From assembly GCA_022749755.1 (NCBI GenBank), contig CM040445.1, positions 4,361,182 to 4,425,181 of the forward strand: 64,000 nucleotides of DNA. Direction: 5' to 3'. Positions 29,450-42,872 of this stretch are shown here, piece after piece; position 1 is the stretch's first letter; each line of letters opens with the position of its first letter. The notes beneath the pieces are model-generated. The model was not told the origin of the DNA. It was given only the letters and a program-made list of their open reading frames with translations, and did not search any database. Source of the stretch: Azadirachta indica (taxonomy: Eukaryota > Streptophyta > Magnoliopsida > Sapindales > Meliaceae). The position numbers and the translations under genes were made by a program.

Positions 29450-32400
29450 TAGAGTTTGAAACAAAATCACATGATATTACATATATTTATGATTAGTTTC
29501 CCTATAACGCTTGTCTTATCTGGTCATAAATAGTAACTTAAAATTTAAAGTTATCAAAATAGAGGAAAAATATGTGATTTCAAGTGTATATGTAGTCTAC
29601 ATATGTGTGTGTGTGTGTGTGTGTGTGTGTTTGTTATTTTTTAATAAATGACGAATTCATAACGCAAAATTTTAACGAAATTTATAGTCTAAAACTCATT
29701 GGAGTTTGAGACAAGATACCACGCATATTATGATTAGCTTTCTTATAACACTCGTCTTATCTGTCGATAAATAATAATTTAAAATTGAAAGTTTTAGAAT
29801 TTTAAGAGAGAAACATGTGATTTTTTATGTTCATAATTTTTTTTTTTATAATGCCATAACACACATCTTATACATTACAAATAATAAACTAATTGGTTAA
29901 ACTTGTTGATAAATATTGGAATTTACATTTATTAAAATCCATAATTTATAATACGATTTTGCATATATTTATAAATAAAATACGTGAAAATTTACATTTA
30001 AAATTAAAAATTAAAAGATATGATGATTTCAAGTATTTATAAACTTCATAAATAACTGATATCTTATTCGATAACAACTGACAAATTTATGATGAAAAGT
30101 GTGATGCAATTTGAATTTAAAATTTTATCGAAATTTAACTTTTATACAAAGTATATTTTACTATTTATAAATAATAATTTAAAATCAAAATTAATTAAGA
30201 AGTTAAAAAAATCACAAGATATTTAGGAAATTCTCCATTTTGTAAGAATCATGTGCTCTTGTTTTTCCCCATATCATCCATGAATTTCTACATGCAGGCA
30301 CCACGGGATTCTTTGTGGAATAAACTTGCATATCATCCTACTCTATATTTTGACCCATATTTTTTCACAAATACAACCATTCTAATATGAACTCAGTTGC
30401 TAATTTTTTTTTTTATATTATTTTAGAAGAAGAGTGAGATTCAATTTATAAACAACTCATGCCACTTAAACCAAGTGTAATTACACAATAATGTATATTA
30501 CTATTTAAATTTTTATTTTTTAATTTTTAATAAATCATCTAATCATTATACAATGTATATTAACAAAAAATAAATTAATGCATAAAGTTTGATGAAATTC
30601 ATAATCTAAAATTAACATAATTATCTTTACTCTTTAATTTTATTTTATAATTTAAAAGGTAAGAAGTGGGTAGAGTTTAAATCATTTTAAATTTTTTTAC
30701 TTATTTCGAAATGATGTTTTGAAATTGAATAGTAAATAAATTAAGTGATCTTTACAACCACTTCGGTCAACTCTCAAGGACAATTGACCAAATTAAATTT
30801 GTTAAAATATAATTTTGAATGAAATCTAAATCATTGAAATCCGACCATAAATAAAATAAACCGAACCAAAAACTTTTGGTTCAATTGATTTGTTTCGAGT
30901 ATTTATGAATCAATTCATTTGGTTTAGTTACCTTATAGTTGAAACTGAAAAATGCATATCCCTGAATATAATAGTAGTATGTGATATTACATAATTTTTA
31001 ATTTTTATATAGAATATATATTAATTTAAAATTAAAACACATTGAATATTAAAAAATAATTGATTTTTTGTATTTATAAATTATTTATTTTTTTTTCATA
31101 TAACACATATCTTACTTACTAACAGGCATGAATTGATTATTTAGGTAAATTTACTGATGAAATTTAATTATAATCTAAATTTTATTACGAATGAAACTAA
31201 TATACCTAGGTTGAAATTTACATTTAAAATTATAAATTTTAATTTGAAAAATATGATTACTTAATTTCACATATTTTTAGGATATTTTTTATATAACGGA
31301 TATCTTATGGATTAACAAGGAGAATTCATGATGTAAAATAAGACGAAATGAATTTAAAACTCACTGAATTTTATCGCATATTTTTTTGTGTTTATATTTC
31401 AATTCCATGATGTAAATCGTATGAGATTTAGAATTCCAAAAATTGAAATCTAAAACATAGGCTCGTTAATTTAGGATATAATCTCTATTTTGAGCCAAAT
31501 TTTATAGAGAGATATTTTTTTAATTACTAACTTTTTATATTAGAAGGAGAGTTGGGTGAATTTATAAACCATTTAGCGACATAAACAATGTAATTATATT
31601 AAACAAACTAAATCATTTGTATATAACAAGAAATTTCGACTAATAACTTTCACCACCAACTTTATACTTGAAGCCATAACTTCCGAAAAAGAGAAGCATT
31701 ATAATACAATATTTTAAATTCAATTATTAGTTTTATGATTTTAGAAGTGAAGTGAATTTATAAGAACTTTAGGCAACATAAGTGAGGTATTAGAGGTAGA
31801 AAATTTGAAGCTCATAACTAGCGTCATATGATTTCACATGAAGGTTACACAATACATTTCTTACCCTATTAACAAATAGCAAATTCGTGATATAAAGTTT
31901 ATATAACAAAATCATGTAATTTCACATTATTAAAACAAACAGTATATACAATATGTATCTGATAATACATGAGAAGTACATGATAATAAAATTTATGACA
32001 TAATTATGTGATTTCACATGATTAAAATGAATATTATATATAACATATATCTTATCTAATAACACGTGGCAAATTCATGATATAAAGTTAGTAACATAAT
32101 CACGTGATTTCATCTAATTAAAATGAATATTATATCTTCACAACTAATAATGAAGGTGAAAAGACAAGAAAAATTAAAACTGACCAAATAACTACTGAAG
32201 CGAACTTAACATTAGTTCAGTAGTTTGTTTTATAAGAAAAAGATTAAACATGATTGGTTCAATATTTGGCTCTAAGTTCACAAACCACAATAAATCAAAC
32301 AAATTAATAAAATATTTATTTTTATTTTGGTTCACACCACATTATATGTTGACGACTTTTTTAAATTATAGTAATTTTTAGCTAAATTATCAAAGTTAAG

Positions 32401-34260
32401 CATAATTAATCCAATTAAATTTGTTCAAACATAATTTTTGGAGTAAACCCAAATCAATAAAAATTGAACCATAAATAAACCATATCAAGCCAAAAATTTT
32501 TGAATCAATTCGATTTAATTTGACTATTTATCAAATTGATTTCTTTGACTTGGGTCTAAACAAAACTAATTTGCTCCTCTATATTAGGTCTAAAATATAT
32601 TAATAAAAAAGATGTGATTTTTTGTATTTCTAATTTTTTTTAAATACATATTTTATTATTGACAGGTAATGAATTAGTTAGCTAAACTCATTAATATTTA
32701 GAATTTTTTATGGTAAAAGAAAAGTTTATCTTAAATAAATTTATTCTTATTAATAATATTAAACGAAAAAATAAAAAATAAAACAAAAAGACAATTCTAC
32801 ACTCCATTAATTATCAACTATTAAAGAATTTCACTATTATCACATAATTAATTATGAAGATACTACTACAAAATTCATAGAGTTCAAACGTTAAAATTAT
32901 ATGTGTTGATGTATATTTGTAAAATTAAGTTTACAATTCAAAATGCAGATAGCCCAAGAAGTCACCCTCAACCTGTAAAAGAAATTAAATTCATTAAATT
33001 TGTTCCTTTAAAATTAATTAGAAGTTATGTATATATAGAGATTCTTACCTCTCAACCTGTTAAGAGAATTAAGATTTCAAAACTTGCTTCACATTCATAT
33101 TATTCTGGTAAGAGACTGCCGATCATTATCAAGAATAAAATTGATCAGTTCATGCGTTCTGATATATTGAACGTTAAAATGATTTTATTTCACAGACAAA
33201 TATTTCTAACCTCCTATACAGAGAAATGTGAAATATTCCGGAGATTCTCCATTTTGCAAGAGCACCTCATGTGCTTTCACTTTTCTCACACCACCCATTT
33301 CTATATACCACCAAGCTTTGAAGAATAGCCCGGCCCATCCTGCTTTGTATTTCGAGCCATAACTTTTTATAGACAGAGACATTCTAGTACAGTATTTTAA
33401 ACTCAATTACTAGTTTTATAAGCTTCAAAGAAGAATGGAGTGAATTTATAAGGAATTTGGGCGGGCCCAACGAGGTAATAATGTAATTAATATATTACTA
33501 TTTAAATTTAAAATTCAAAAATTTCGACAGAATCACGTGATTTCACGTGGTTTAAACGAATGTTATATATAACGTCCATCTCATTTGTTAACACGTGGTA
33601 AATTTATAGTGTAAAATTTAGTGAAATGATTTATTGAATTCAAAAAAATATCACGTGATATTAGTATCACAAATTTATAAATAATTTTTCCTTTATTCAT
33701 AAGGTTCAAATTATGAAAATTTCGTGATACAAAAAGTACAGGATTCAAAGCTACTTATACAAGGATGCTGAGTTTAGTTTATACTTGCACAATAATTTTT
33801 TGTTTTAAGTGATAAGAGGTCTAGTTTGCTACTATTTGAAATGATGAAAAATTAAGATAATACTTGAAAAGGTGTAATATTTCTTTTTATAACTTACAAA
33901 CATCTTTCACGAGAAGAAGAAATATAATTTTATAACTTACAAGCATATGTCACGTGACAAAGAAATTTAAGATAATACTTTCAAAAGTGTAGTATAATTT
34001 CAATTAACAAGGGGTGAGTGAATATACAGAAGATTCAAATAATTTAAATATTATACACAACAAACTTGAACATGCTTTACTTGCAAAATAAAATTGAAAA
34101 TGCTTATTTGTGATAAATATAGTTAGGCATGATTCGATTTGGCTCCTGAACCTAAGAAAATAATTTGAAAAATAAATAAAACTTTAAAAAAGAACCCAAA
34201 TAATATTGTCCAAAACCGAACCAAATGGGTTTGATTCTATCTTTTATATTTAACTATGTA
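29450..34260. repeat. Degenerate repeat family, several copies
   Basis: Several blocks recur. ATTCTCCATTTTG occurs near 30230 and 33244. A block with GAGCCATAACTT or similar, then ATTTTAAA.TCAATTA, then AGTGAATTTATAA, occurs near 30345, 31668 and 33347. GAACCATAAATAAA or similar occurs near 30843 and 32466, each followed by a TCAATT-rich stretch, with a weaker relative near 34130-34250. CACGTGATTTCA plus TTATATATAACATA.ATCTTATCT plus AACACGTGG.AAATT recurs near 31830-32130 and 33528-33620, with weaker versions near 29460 and 29700. No terminal repeats or coding remains were identified, so the origin is unknown. Confidence 0.6.
29603..29631. repeat. (TG)n microsatellite
   Basis: An uninterrupted TG run in the AT-rich block downstream of the TAR2-like gene. 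Confidence 0.95.
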
Positions 34261-34798
34261 CATATAAATTGTTAATTAACATGTCAAACGCCCGAATATT
34301 GACATCAAGTTAGAGTGGAAGAGTATAATATAATTTCATATAATTGGCGGTGCAGCAATCAAGTTTGTGCAGTATTTAAATTCATAAAACCATGTTAGTT
34401 CATCACCTTGATCAGAAGAGGCCAAAATTCCGCCGAGATGAAAGATAAAGCAGCAACATAAAGAAGAAAGCAACCTGCTTCCCAATTTTACAACAAATAT
34501 TTATTAATTCCCACAAAAAAAAAAAATTGATAAAAACCTTTTTTGGGAGAACACCGCATCCCTACAAATAATTGTTACATGCAAACAAGAATTGACGCAG
34601 AGTTTTAAAAAAAAAAGGAAAGGAAAGAAAAGGGTATAAAAAACAGCAAAAGATAAAAGACCTCACTACAGAAACCAAAAATATGAGAAGAAATAACTTC
34701 CCAAATGAGAAGCCGTTAATTTATCACCGAGTAATTTGCCAGCCACATGACATATTTACGTGTTGCAAACAGGAGTTACATCGATCTAATGGAGACCT

Positions 34799-37700
34799 TT
34801 ACATTAGTCTTAACTCGTATTCCCCAGCCATTGTTATGTATCTCACCCATGGAAGAGCCTGGTATCCGCTCTTTTCAATGATCTTTAAGTAACGCACCTA
34901 CAGAAGACACCAAATGTCAATATTACTTAGAAATTGGTTGTTGAAATTTTTTTTTTCTTCCACTTCTTAAATTAAAGGTGTCAAAAGTTAATTAATTGTT
35001 TCTGGAGCTGTTTACAACAGTAAATTAATGGTGCCTTAAAATGTTTGTTATCAAAACAGCCTTTAATAAGAGTGGTTTAGCATGCTTCCATCCAGTACAT
35101 GCACCACAACAGGAGAACCCCAAGGTGACTGAATCCAACTTGATTTTATCTCTGAACATAGTAGTACTTAGATATAGGCCTGAGTTAAAGAGACAGTGGT
35201 AATTCATTAAACCGAAACAGAGCAAGGAATTTCAACGTGTGGATCTGCAAACATATCAATCCACAAGTTTTGAAGCTTTATAGAGTACTACAACAGTAAC
35301 TATTAGTTTCCATTTATAAACACAATATCCAAGAGAAGCAAAAGATAGCAGGAGGAAGAAAGCAAGAAGGCTAAGGAGAAGAAGATGTTGAAATACATAC
35401 CTGAATCCCTGAAACAGTAAAATACGGTATCTCAAATTTCACGCGAATTGGAGCCTTTCTCTCAGGAACTGATTCTTCGGCAGTTATACTAGGAAGACTG
35501 AACTCTGCCCTCAACATATACTCCTAAACAGTTCAATCAACAGACATCAGTTAAGAACATGTAAGGGGCCAACTGGCAACAAGAAAATATCATTTGCCAA
35601 ATACATACGACATACTGACGACTATAAATAGGCCCAAAAACCAAATCCTACCTTATTACCAGGGAAAGATTTGATTTTCCAGACCAAAGCATCATTCTCA
35701 GGAGCATATGTAGCAGTTCCCATTGATGTCCGAACATTAGGATTTGTAGCATCAGCTGGGACAGGCAACTCAATTTCAACATTGGTTGCAGTGCTGAAAC
35801 AAAGAGCAACCAACGAGAAAATTCAGAAAATTTGATAATTATCCATCCAAATTAACTTAACTGTGTTATAAATCAAATGACTAGGTTAAGAAAACACATC
35901 AGTGCCCATGCATCCTAACACCCGATCTAATTTTTATAGCCAAATCAAGCCAAAACGAAAGAGATGATATCATCACAAAAAGAGATTTGGCACTGAAAAT
36001 CTATAGAATTACATCAAGTGTAATGACTATATTTACATCTATCAGTTGCTCAAATCAGTAAAATTTCCAAAATTGACAGTGAGAAAATTCAAGACATCTC
36101 AAATTCTATGCAAGTATGTTTTATGTCCACAACATGTTCAACTCCATATATTTCATTTAACAAGTATTTAAGATACAAAGGACCCTACTAATAGCTTTCT
36201 GTTATCAGAACAGGAAACATAAATGCTACTGACAATGCTAATTTCTGAACAACCAGAAATTACAAACCATCCACCACCCTCCCCCAAAAGAAAGGGGAGA
36301 TGCTCTTCTCTCGAGGAAATCCAAAGTTTGCTTTCCATCTCTCCAAAAACTTAAGACTATTAAACATTAAATTAGCCTAACATTATTTCTTCAGATTGAC
36401 ATTCAGGATCATTTCAAAATACTACGTTCAGACTTGTACAACTCTTCTGTCTCTGAAACTAAATAGTTCCTAATTTCAATATTGTAAACGTGAAAGTGTT
36501 TACCTGCGCTCTTTAAACTGGCTCCGTGCTTTTACCATTACTTCAATGCGGCTTCTAGAATGCCTTTCAACTTGAGCTTCCACCCAAATGAGAGGTTTCA
36601 CCTGAATTAAAACTCATGATTATTGTCATTAGATGATTTATAACGGAGTAAATTCAAGTACAGAAAGATATCAGAATAGGAGGTCAATATATTGATAGAA
36701 ATCAAATCCAGGTCCAACTGACTCATAAAAGGGGGTCAAAATGAAAATGGCTATTAAAAGCAGAGTGAGGCCATAATAGACATGAAAAATAAAAGAGATC
36801 AACCTGGGTACTAAGTCTGTATGTCATAAGATCAAAAGATCCATCTGGAGGTATGAAGGATATTGTCCGATCATTTTCAAAACGAGCCAAACGTACACAC
36901 CTAAGACAAGATTTAAAATATTAAAAAAAGAAAGGAAAAGGTGAATAAAAAATAATCAAGTATAACTAACAAATAAGAAAAGAGGCAGAAGCAAAATGCA
37001 TAAACCTGAAAAAAAGATATGATTAACAAAACAAGCCAACATACTGATGAAACTTGATATCATCCAGATCAATGGCTTTCCCTTTTGTTGCTCGACCTTG
37101 GGCTTCCAGTAGTACTCTATCATTTAGCCCAAGTTTACACTCAGGCATGCCACTACAACAAACAAAGCATTGGATTGTCATAAGAGCAAATTGCAACATG
37201 AAACAAGCTGTCACACAAACCTAAAGAATTTAAAACGAATCCAGCATGAGCCACCTTGTTTCCAACTTATTTTATAAAAATGGAAAAGACACCAAAACAC
37301 ATTAGGATGCAATATCTTAACAAGTCAGCCTGCCAAAACAAAATATTATTGAGCATAAGTGCCAGAGCCAAATTGCTCCACCTAAACCTTGGGAGTGACA
37401 CCTAGGATTGCAACTGGACTGACCTCTAGCCCAACCCAGCGTTGACAGCCATAATAGTTCATATTAAAGTTCTAAGCTAAGTCTGCATATTGTTAAGACA
37501 CATAATGTATAACATAAGCCACATGATAAGACATAATGCACAAATAACAACTAATTCCTTGAAAAACTCATCCTAGAAGACCTTTATTCACTTTGAATGA
37601 TTAACAAAAAAGAAGACAAGCATGCACCTCAAGTATGTTCTCATCTTTAATGCCCCAACAACATCTGAACGTATTATCTGCCCATTGCTGTTGACAAGTA

Positions 37701-38851
37701 TATTGACGCTTTCCACCACATCCAGAAAAACCTGATTAAACATGAACAAAGCTTCCATAATACATGGCATCTCCATTCATTAGAAATGAAATGCTTGCGA
37801 AGAAAACCTACTTCGTTTTTCTTATATCGTATTCCTTCACTACGCCAAGATACTGCATTTGTGACAGCCATGGGAGGACGTTGTGTAACTTCCATCCTAT
37901 AAGCATCAGTCTTGATAAACTCACTGAGAATCCTTGCCTCAGTATATTGAGGGAAACCAAAGTCCATTATCTCATCAAGTAACTCATACTGCCAAATACA
38001 CACGGCATTAATGTATAACTATCAAGTGCTTAATTAATACATGTTTGAGTTAATTCAGGGAAAAGACCCATAAATTTCTTACCACAACAACAAAATTATC
38101 TCTCAGGGATTCCTCTTCTAACTCTTCGAAGTAATGCTTAAATACCTGAATTCATTTAAAAAAAAAAATTGATACACCACGTTTTGCTACAGATGTGATG
38201 TTTTTACCATTAAAGTAAAAGAATTAAATCATAAAAAAGTGCTTACATCAACTACACGGTGCAAAAATAGCAGAATACTGGCAGCATTGCAATTCTGCCT
38301 CGAAGCAGCCATCAGGTAAACATTGTTGTGTTGTATAAACATGTAGGTCACACCATTGTCGTACACCACAGGATCTTGTGACTGTGGGTCGGCCTGACTC
38401 AGATCAAATTCAAAATTCAATTCCAAAGACCGTATCATCTCAGCCACTACTCTCTATTTCACACACGCGTAAAAATAAAAGGCAGAATCTCTTTAACCGA
38501 AGTTACATTAGGAGATCACCAAGTTCAGCAACGTAAATCAGTCACAGATCAAGCACAAATTTATGAAATAAATTAAACTATTTCTCCACAAAAGAGCAAT
38601 CGCCAAATTAAAATCGAAGCATGATTTCTGCCACTCATAAACTAAGCAAAGCTTAGACTCTGTCTATATACTCACATCTACGGATATGTATAGGCATAGA
38701 AGGAGGAATCTAAATCCCTAACCTCTTTCTCGATTAGCTTGGTGAAGAAGCGTTCGGCCTGAATAGCGGAGACATCGCCGCGATAATCACGCCAAATCAA
38801 GACACGTCCTTTGATGTCAAGAAGAAAGAGCGCCGAAGCGGCGCCAGCCAT
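34799..38851 (-). CDS. AP1M: AP-1 complex subunit mu (clathrin adaptor medium chain)
   Basis: Eleven exons on the minus strand: 38851-38723, 38393-38247, 38145-38083, 37988-37812, 37731-37628, 37152-37045, 36900-36804, 36601-36504, 35793-35652, 35523-35401 and 34897-34799. They sum to 1287 nt, or 428 residues, the length known for plant AP1M (HAP13). The protein is the medium subunit of the AP-1 adaptor at the trans-Golgi network, which selects cargo with tyrosine-based YxxPhi signals. The N-terminal longin-like domain starts MAGAASALFLLDIKGRVLIW. The C-terminal mu-homology domain begins after about residue 165 and includes CVRLARFENDRTISFIPPDG and ends GYQALPWVRYITMAGEYEL. Every junction keeps frame, so the gene looks intact. 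AP-2 mu was considered, but this N-terminus and length fit AP-1. Confidence 0.95.
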
Positions 38852-39818
38852 TTGATGAACAGGTTCAGCGGTGAATGATCGCCCAGTATGCACGCACCAG
38901 ATCCGAGCAGCAGGTATGAATCTGGACTGGCAATCTGAATTAAACGAATATTAGTTTTTACTAGTAATTCATTTCTTCCTTCCGTCTGTTAGAAAATGTT
39001 TTATTCGAGTCAATTAAGCTGCAGTTTGTACTACGCACGTGCTTTCCTGTCCACAATAAAAAGTAGGCTGATTCAGTCCCTTAGGCCAATTGAAACCGAG
39101 GCCCAGACGTACATAAAATTGCTAAACAAACCTTACTACTATTTTGACTACACCCTTACTGCAGAAGCTGCATCTCTCTTTATAATATTACCCAGTAACA
39201 CGTTACTCCTTTTAATGGGCCAACTTGTAGTGTTTACTAAAATCTGGCCGGAACATGCAACGGAAACGACAGCGTATGATTGTAGTGCCTGTATACTGCC
39301 GCTGGCGCTAGGATCGATAAATACATGAGCTAGGTTCCGTTTCTCATTGTGTTTCGAATAATCTGGAAATTAGGATTTCTAGGATAACATTACCATTGTG
39401 CGAATAGCAGTTTTCCTTTTTTTTTTTTTTTCTTCCTTTTTTTTTTTAATATTTACATCTCCATCTCTTTTGTTGTCTGATGAAAAAATTTATAATTTAT
39501 TTCTATATTTGATATTTCATTTCTTCTATTTACTTCAATCAAAGTTCTCCAACGAATTTGTTGGATAATTCTGTACAAATTTACGACACGCGTGAAGGGA
39601 CTTGTGAGTCTTGTGGGGAGAATGAAATGAGTTTGGCGATGGGTGTTGAATCTTTTGGAACAGAGAAAAGGCTTCTTTGCTTGGGTTTATAGAGCATCAG
39701 AAATTTGTACGATAGAATGTTCGTGTAATTGCTTTGTTTCGATCATGAATTGCCGTTACGTGAAAGTACATAGAATTATAAACTAGTGAAGTTGAGTAAG
39801 CTTCTTTCATGGAACATT
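38852..39818. other. Intergenic region
   Basis: Promoter side of the AP-1 mu gene and the 3' side of the LysM kinase pseudogene. It holds T-rich runs at 39415-39450. No gene was seen. Confidence 0.5.
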
Positions 39819-41809
39819 TCATCTTCCATTAAACAATACTGTAAAAACCGGGCTAGCCCCACCGAGTGAGGCTTCCCATTCTATTGAGGCCATCAAGATT
39901 TGGGAGAGTATGGTGACAATTTCTCGCATTTCTGGTCTGTTTATTGCTTCTTCGCCCAAACACGTTCTTGATAATTCTGCGATCTGCAGGGGTTGAGAAA
40001 GACACATGAATAAATATTTGTTCATGGCTGTTGTCTTAGCTTTAATCATTTATATTTATGTGTGTGTGATTGTGAAGTAGTTTGGTTCGTATTGCATATT
40101 GTACTGACCTTGTACACTTCCTCTCAGGTTCGGATCTATACTAGCTTCCAAAGCAGTCTCTGAGTCTTCATCTTGAAAACTTGCGTTCATCTAATCATGT
40201 CAAAAATGGTTAGCTATCTCATCAATAAAAGTGGAAGTTTCACATAAACAAACATGGGTTTAGACAGTTAACTGATTTCCTGGGAGTGTCACTTCAGGAG
40301 GAAAGGAATTCCCTTGCGTGCATTTCAAATTTGAATGGTGACTTACTTGTAAAACCAGTGACCTCCTTTTGTCTGGTTCCTTGTTGTGGCGGGGAGTGCG
40401 CGCTGTCCAGTTGTAAGCTCTGCTAGAACCACCCCAAACGCAAAGACATCAGTTTTTGATGTCATTTGGAGCTCACGCACAGGTCTTGCAAAAAAGTAGG
40501 TAAGGTAATGGTAAGATTACTGTGTAAGATAACATATAGGTTTTGACATGTTACTATTTACATTTATTTTCTGAAATTTTTTTTGGAAATTCTACTAATT
40601 GATTTTCATTTTAAAAAATTTAATCTACTCACAGGAATATGAAATTTCTGAAAGAGCCAACAACTTACTCCGGAGCAATGTAACCTGGTGTTCCAACCAG
40701 GCGTGTAGCTACATAATCTTCTTCATTTGATCGTTCAACTAGCTTTGCTAGACCAAAATCTGCCACCTGTGGAAACAGCCTTCAGCTAACATGATTCCAG
40801 GAATAGTTTAAATGAAACAAGAATATGCAATAACTGGGAATGCAAAGAATGACAATAATGAAACAGGGAGGCACAAGCTCGCTATGAAGGTAAAGAGTAC
40901 CTTTGCTCTGAGTCCCTGATCTAGTAGAATGTTACTCGTATTTATATCACGATGTACAAAGTGCGCCTTTGTGTGGTCGTGAATGTATTCAATTCCCCTT
41001 GCAGCATCAAGTGCGACATGGGCTCTTGCAATCCATGAAAGAGGTGTGCAACCTGACAATTTTAATGGTAAGAACGTCATGAGTCACAGAAGCAGTAAGC
41101 TAAATTCTTGCTTGCTGTACTCTTGATGGTATTTCTTTTTGAGACAGTTTTCTTTCATAAATTATCTACAGCATAGGAATAAGTATAACAACGGTACTTG
41201 TACTGCTAACATCCTGGAAAACATATTTTGAGTTGTAAAGATGCTGATTTAATTGTGTAACGCATAAATACCTTTCAATATAGCATGAAGATGATCATTG
41301 AGAGATCCCTTCTGAATATACTCATATATCAAATAGAGGTGATTTTCCCCAGTTGCATATCCGAGTAGCACCACCTAAGGAATGATAAAATTTGGTCACA
41401 AGTCATCCTTATTTTATGTTTGCATAAGCAGGTCCTTCATTTAAGATGACTCTTACCACATTAATGTGATAGATCTTGCACAATACTTTAAGCTATGCAA
41501 GAAATTCCTTTTGACCTGCTGGATTTCATTTTCTTCGTTGCAACTTCCTGTTGCTTATCATAAAAAATTTCACAGTTTAGTTCAAATAGACGTAAAGTCA
41601 GTCAAAGTATACACATGAACTCAAAGGTGAGGAGAGCTTCCATAGCCTTTCTTTTAGCATACAAATATATACACTCCCATATCCACCCTCTCCGATTTTC
41701 CTGCTGTCATCAAAGTTAGGCCACATCTATCTCCTCCAAACTGTGCACAACTGGTTTTTCGAACTCTAAGTTTCCTGCATCATGAAGTAGTTTTGCTTCA
41801 CACTAGGTG

Positions 41810-41841
<32 letters not shown>

Positions 41842-42872
41842 CCAATTAGTAAACCCATTTAAAATAACTTTTTAAGACAGTTGAAATTTTCTCTGACCTT
41901 CTATGTCTTGTTTGTGAAGTTGCTGCTGCAGGGAAATTTGCTTAGTACTTGGAATTTTAGTGGTAGCTTTTGGGTATTCTTCTCTATGTTTAAGGTTTCT
42001 CTTTCTTCTCAAAAAGAATAGGATCAACGCACATATTGAAAATAAAGTGGCAGCTGAGAATAATTGTCAAATGTTGTCTTTTAACTAGGTTGATGAACGA
42101 GAAAAAAAGGTTAGTTTGCTTTGACTTCAGGAAATCTTTCAGATAGATGTCATGTTACATGCATACTTATATATTGTATTACAATTAAGGATATTAACAA
42201 TCCAGGAGAATGGATGGCTACCTTTCCTGGGGGTTTGGATTCCTCTTTTTTCCCTTGGCACAAATAGCACCCATCCAACATCCAAGAAACTTGGATTCTT
42301 AGTCAGTCTTTCATTTAATTTCTCAATTCCACTGACTTCTGCTGATAGAAGTTCTGCAATTCGTGATAAAGTATCATGATCTTCAACTGTGTATGTCACT
42401 ATCTCTTGAGATTCTACTTCTACGCACCCACATATAAGGTGTATAGCGATTGTATCTCCTGCAAATAGCTCTTCCTTTCCTCCAACCTCCCAAGCTTGCC
42501 CACTGTAGAACTCATCGGAGATATAAAAAATATGTCACCTGCTCGCATTTTATAAGAAGTGTCATAGAAGTATCCATGGGTGCCATTCACATCTTTACAA
42601 CTGCAGGGAACCGTAACAAGATAGTCTTGCTCGGAGTCATGGGAAAAGGGTTTGACATTCGATGCATTCACTGAATAGAAGGAGGCTATTTGTTCTACAG
42701 AATAGCCTTTAGAGTTGTGATATAAGTACGCATTACATGTCTGGATACTTTTAGCGCAGCTGAAAGGGTACATGACTGTTGACTTGACGAAGCCAATGGA
42801 GGAGAGAATACTAAACAAAACACTGGTCAAGAGAGGGAAGAGGAGAAAAGTGGGGTGATTTGAGCTAGCCAT
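39819..42872 (-). pseudogene. LysM receptor-like kinase (LYK3-like), broken
   Basis: The minus strand carries all parts of a LysM receptor kinase. There is a signal peptide (MASSNHPTFLLFPLLTSVLF) and an ectodomain with VTVPCSCKDVNG and a LysM segment VTYTVEDHDTLSRIAELL. A transmembrane exon follows at about 42075-41898. Kinase pieces include [50 protein letters not shown] and VGTPGYIAPE. Breaks: a one-base frameshift in exon 1 near 42523 that shifts into a stop at about 42420; a small deletion at about 41716-41722 that puts TAA ahead of the glycine loop; and an extra base plus a GAG to TAG type stop near 41490-41510. The catalytic loop reads HRDIN rather than HRDIK. Together these mark it as non-functional. 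Intact relatives sense chitin oligomers or related glycans at the plasma membrane. Confidence 0.85.
41812..41840. repeat. (AT)n microsatellite
   Basis: A perfect AT run between the juxtamembrane and kinase parts of the LysM kinase pseudogene. Confidence 0.95.

Larger units (their letters stand above)
28884..34798. other. AT-rich gene-free block of diverged repeats
   Basis: About 5.9 kb between convergent genes (TAR2-like ends at 28883 and the AP-1 mu gene ends at 34799). No open frame with recognisable homology was seen. Related sequence blocks recur at intervals of about 1.3-1.7 kb, described in the repeat entry. A (TG)n microsatellite lies at 29603-29631. Confidence 0.7.

Noticed and set aside
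32903..33328. Open frame of 141 codons in the AT-rich repeat block
   Set aside because: It overlaps the repeat units, has no domain and has AT-driven composition. Not a gene.
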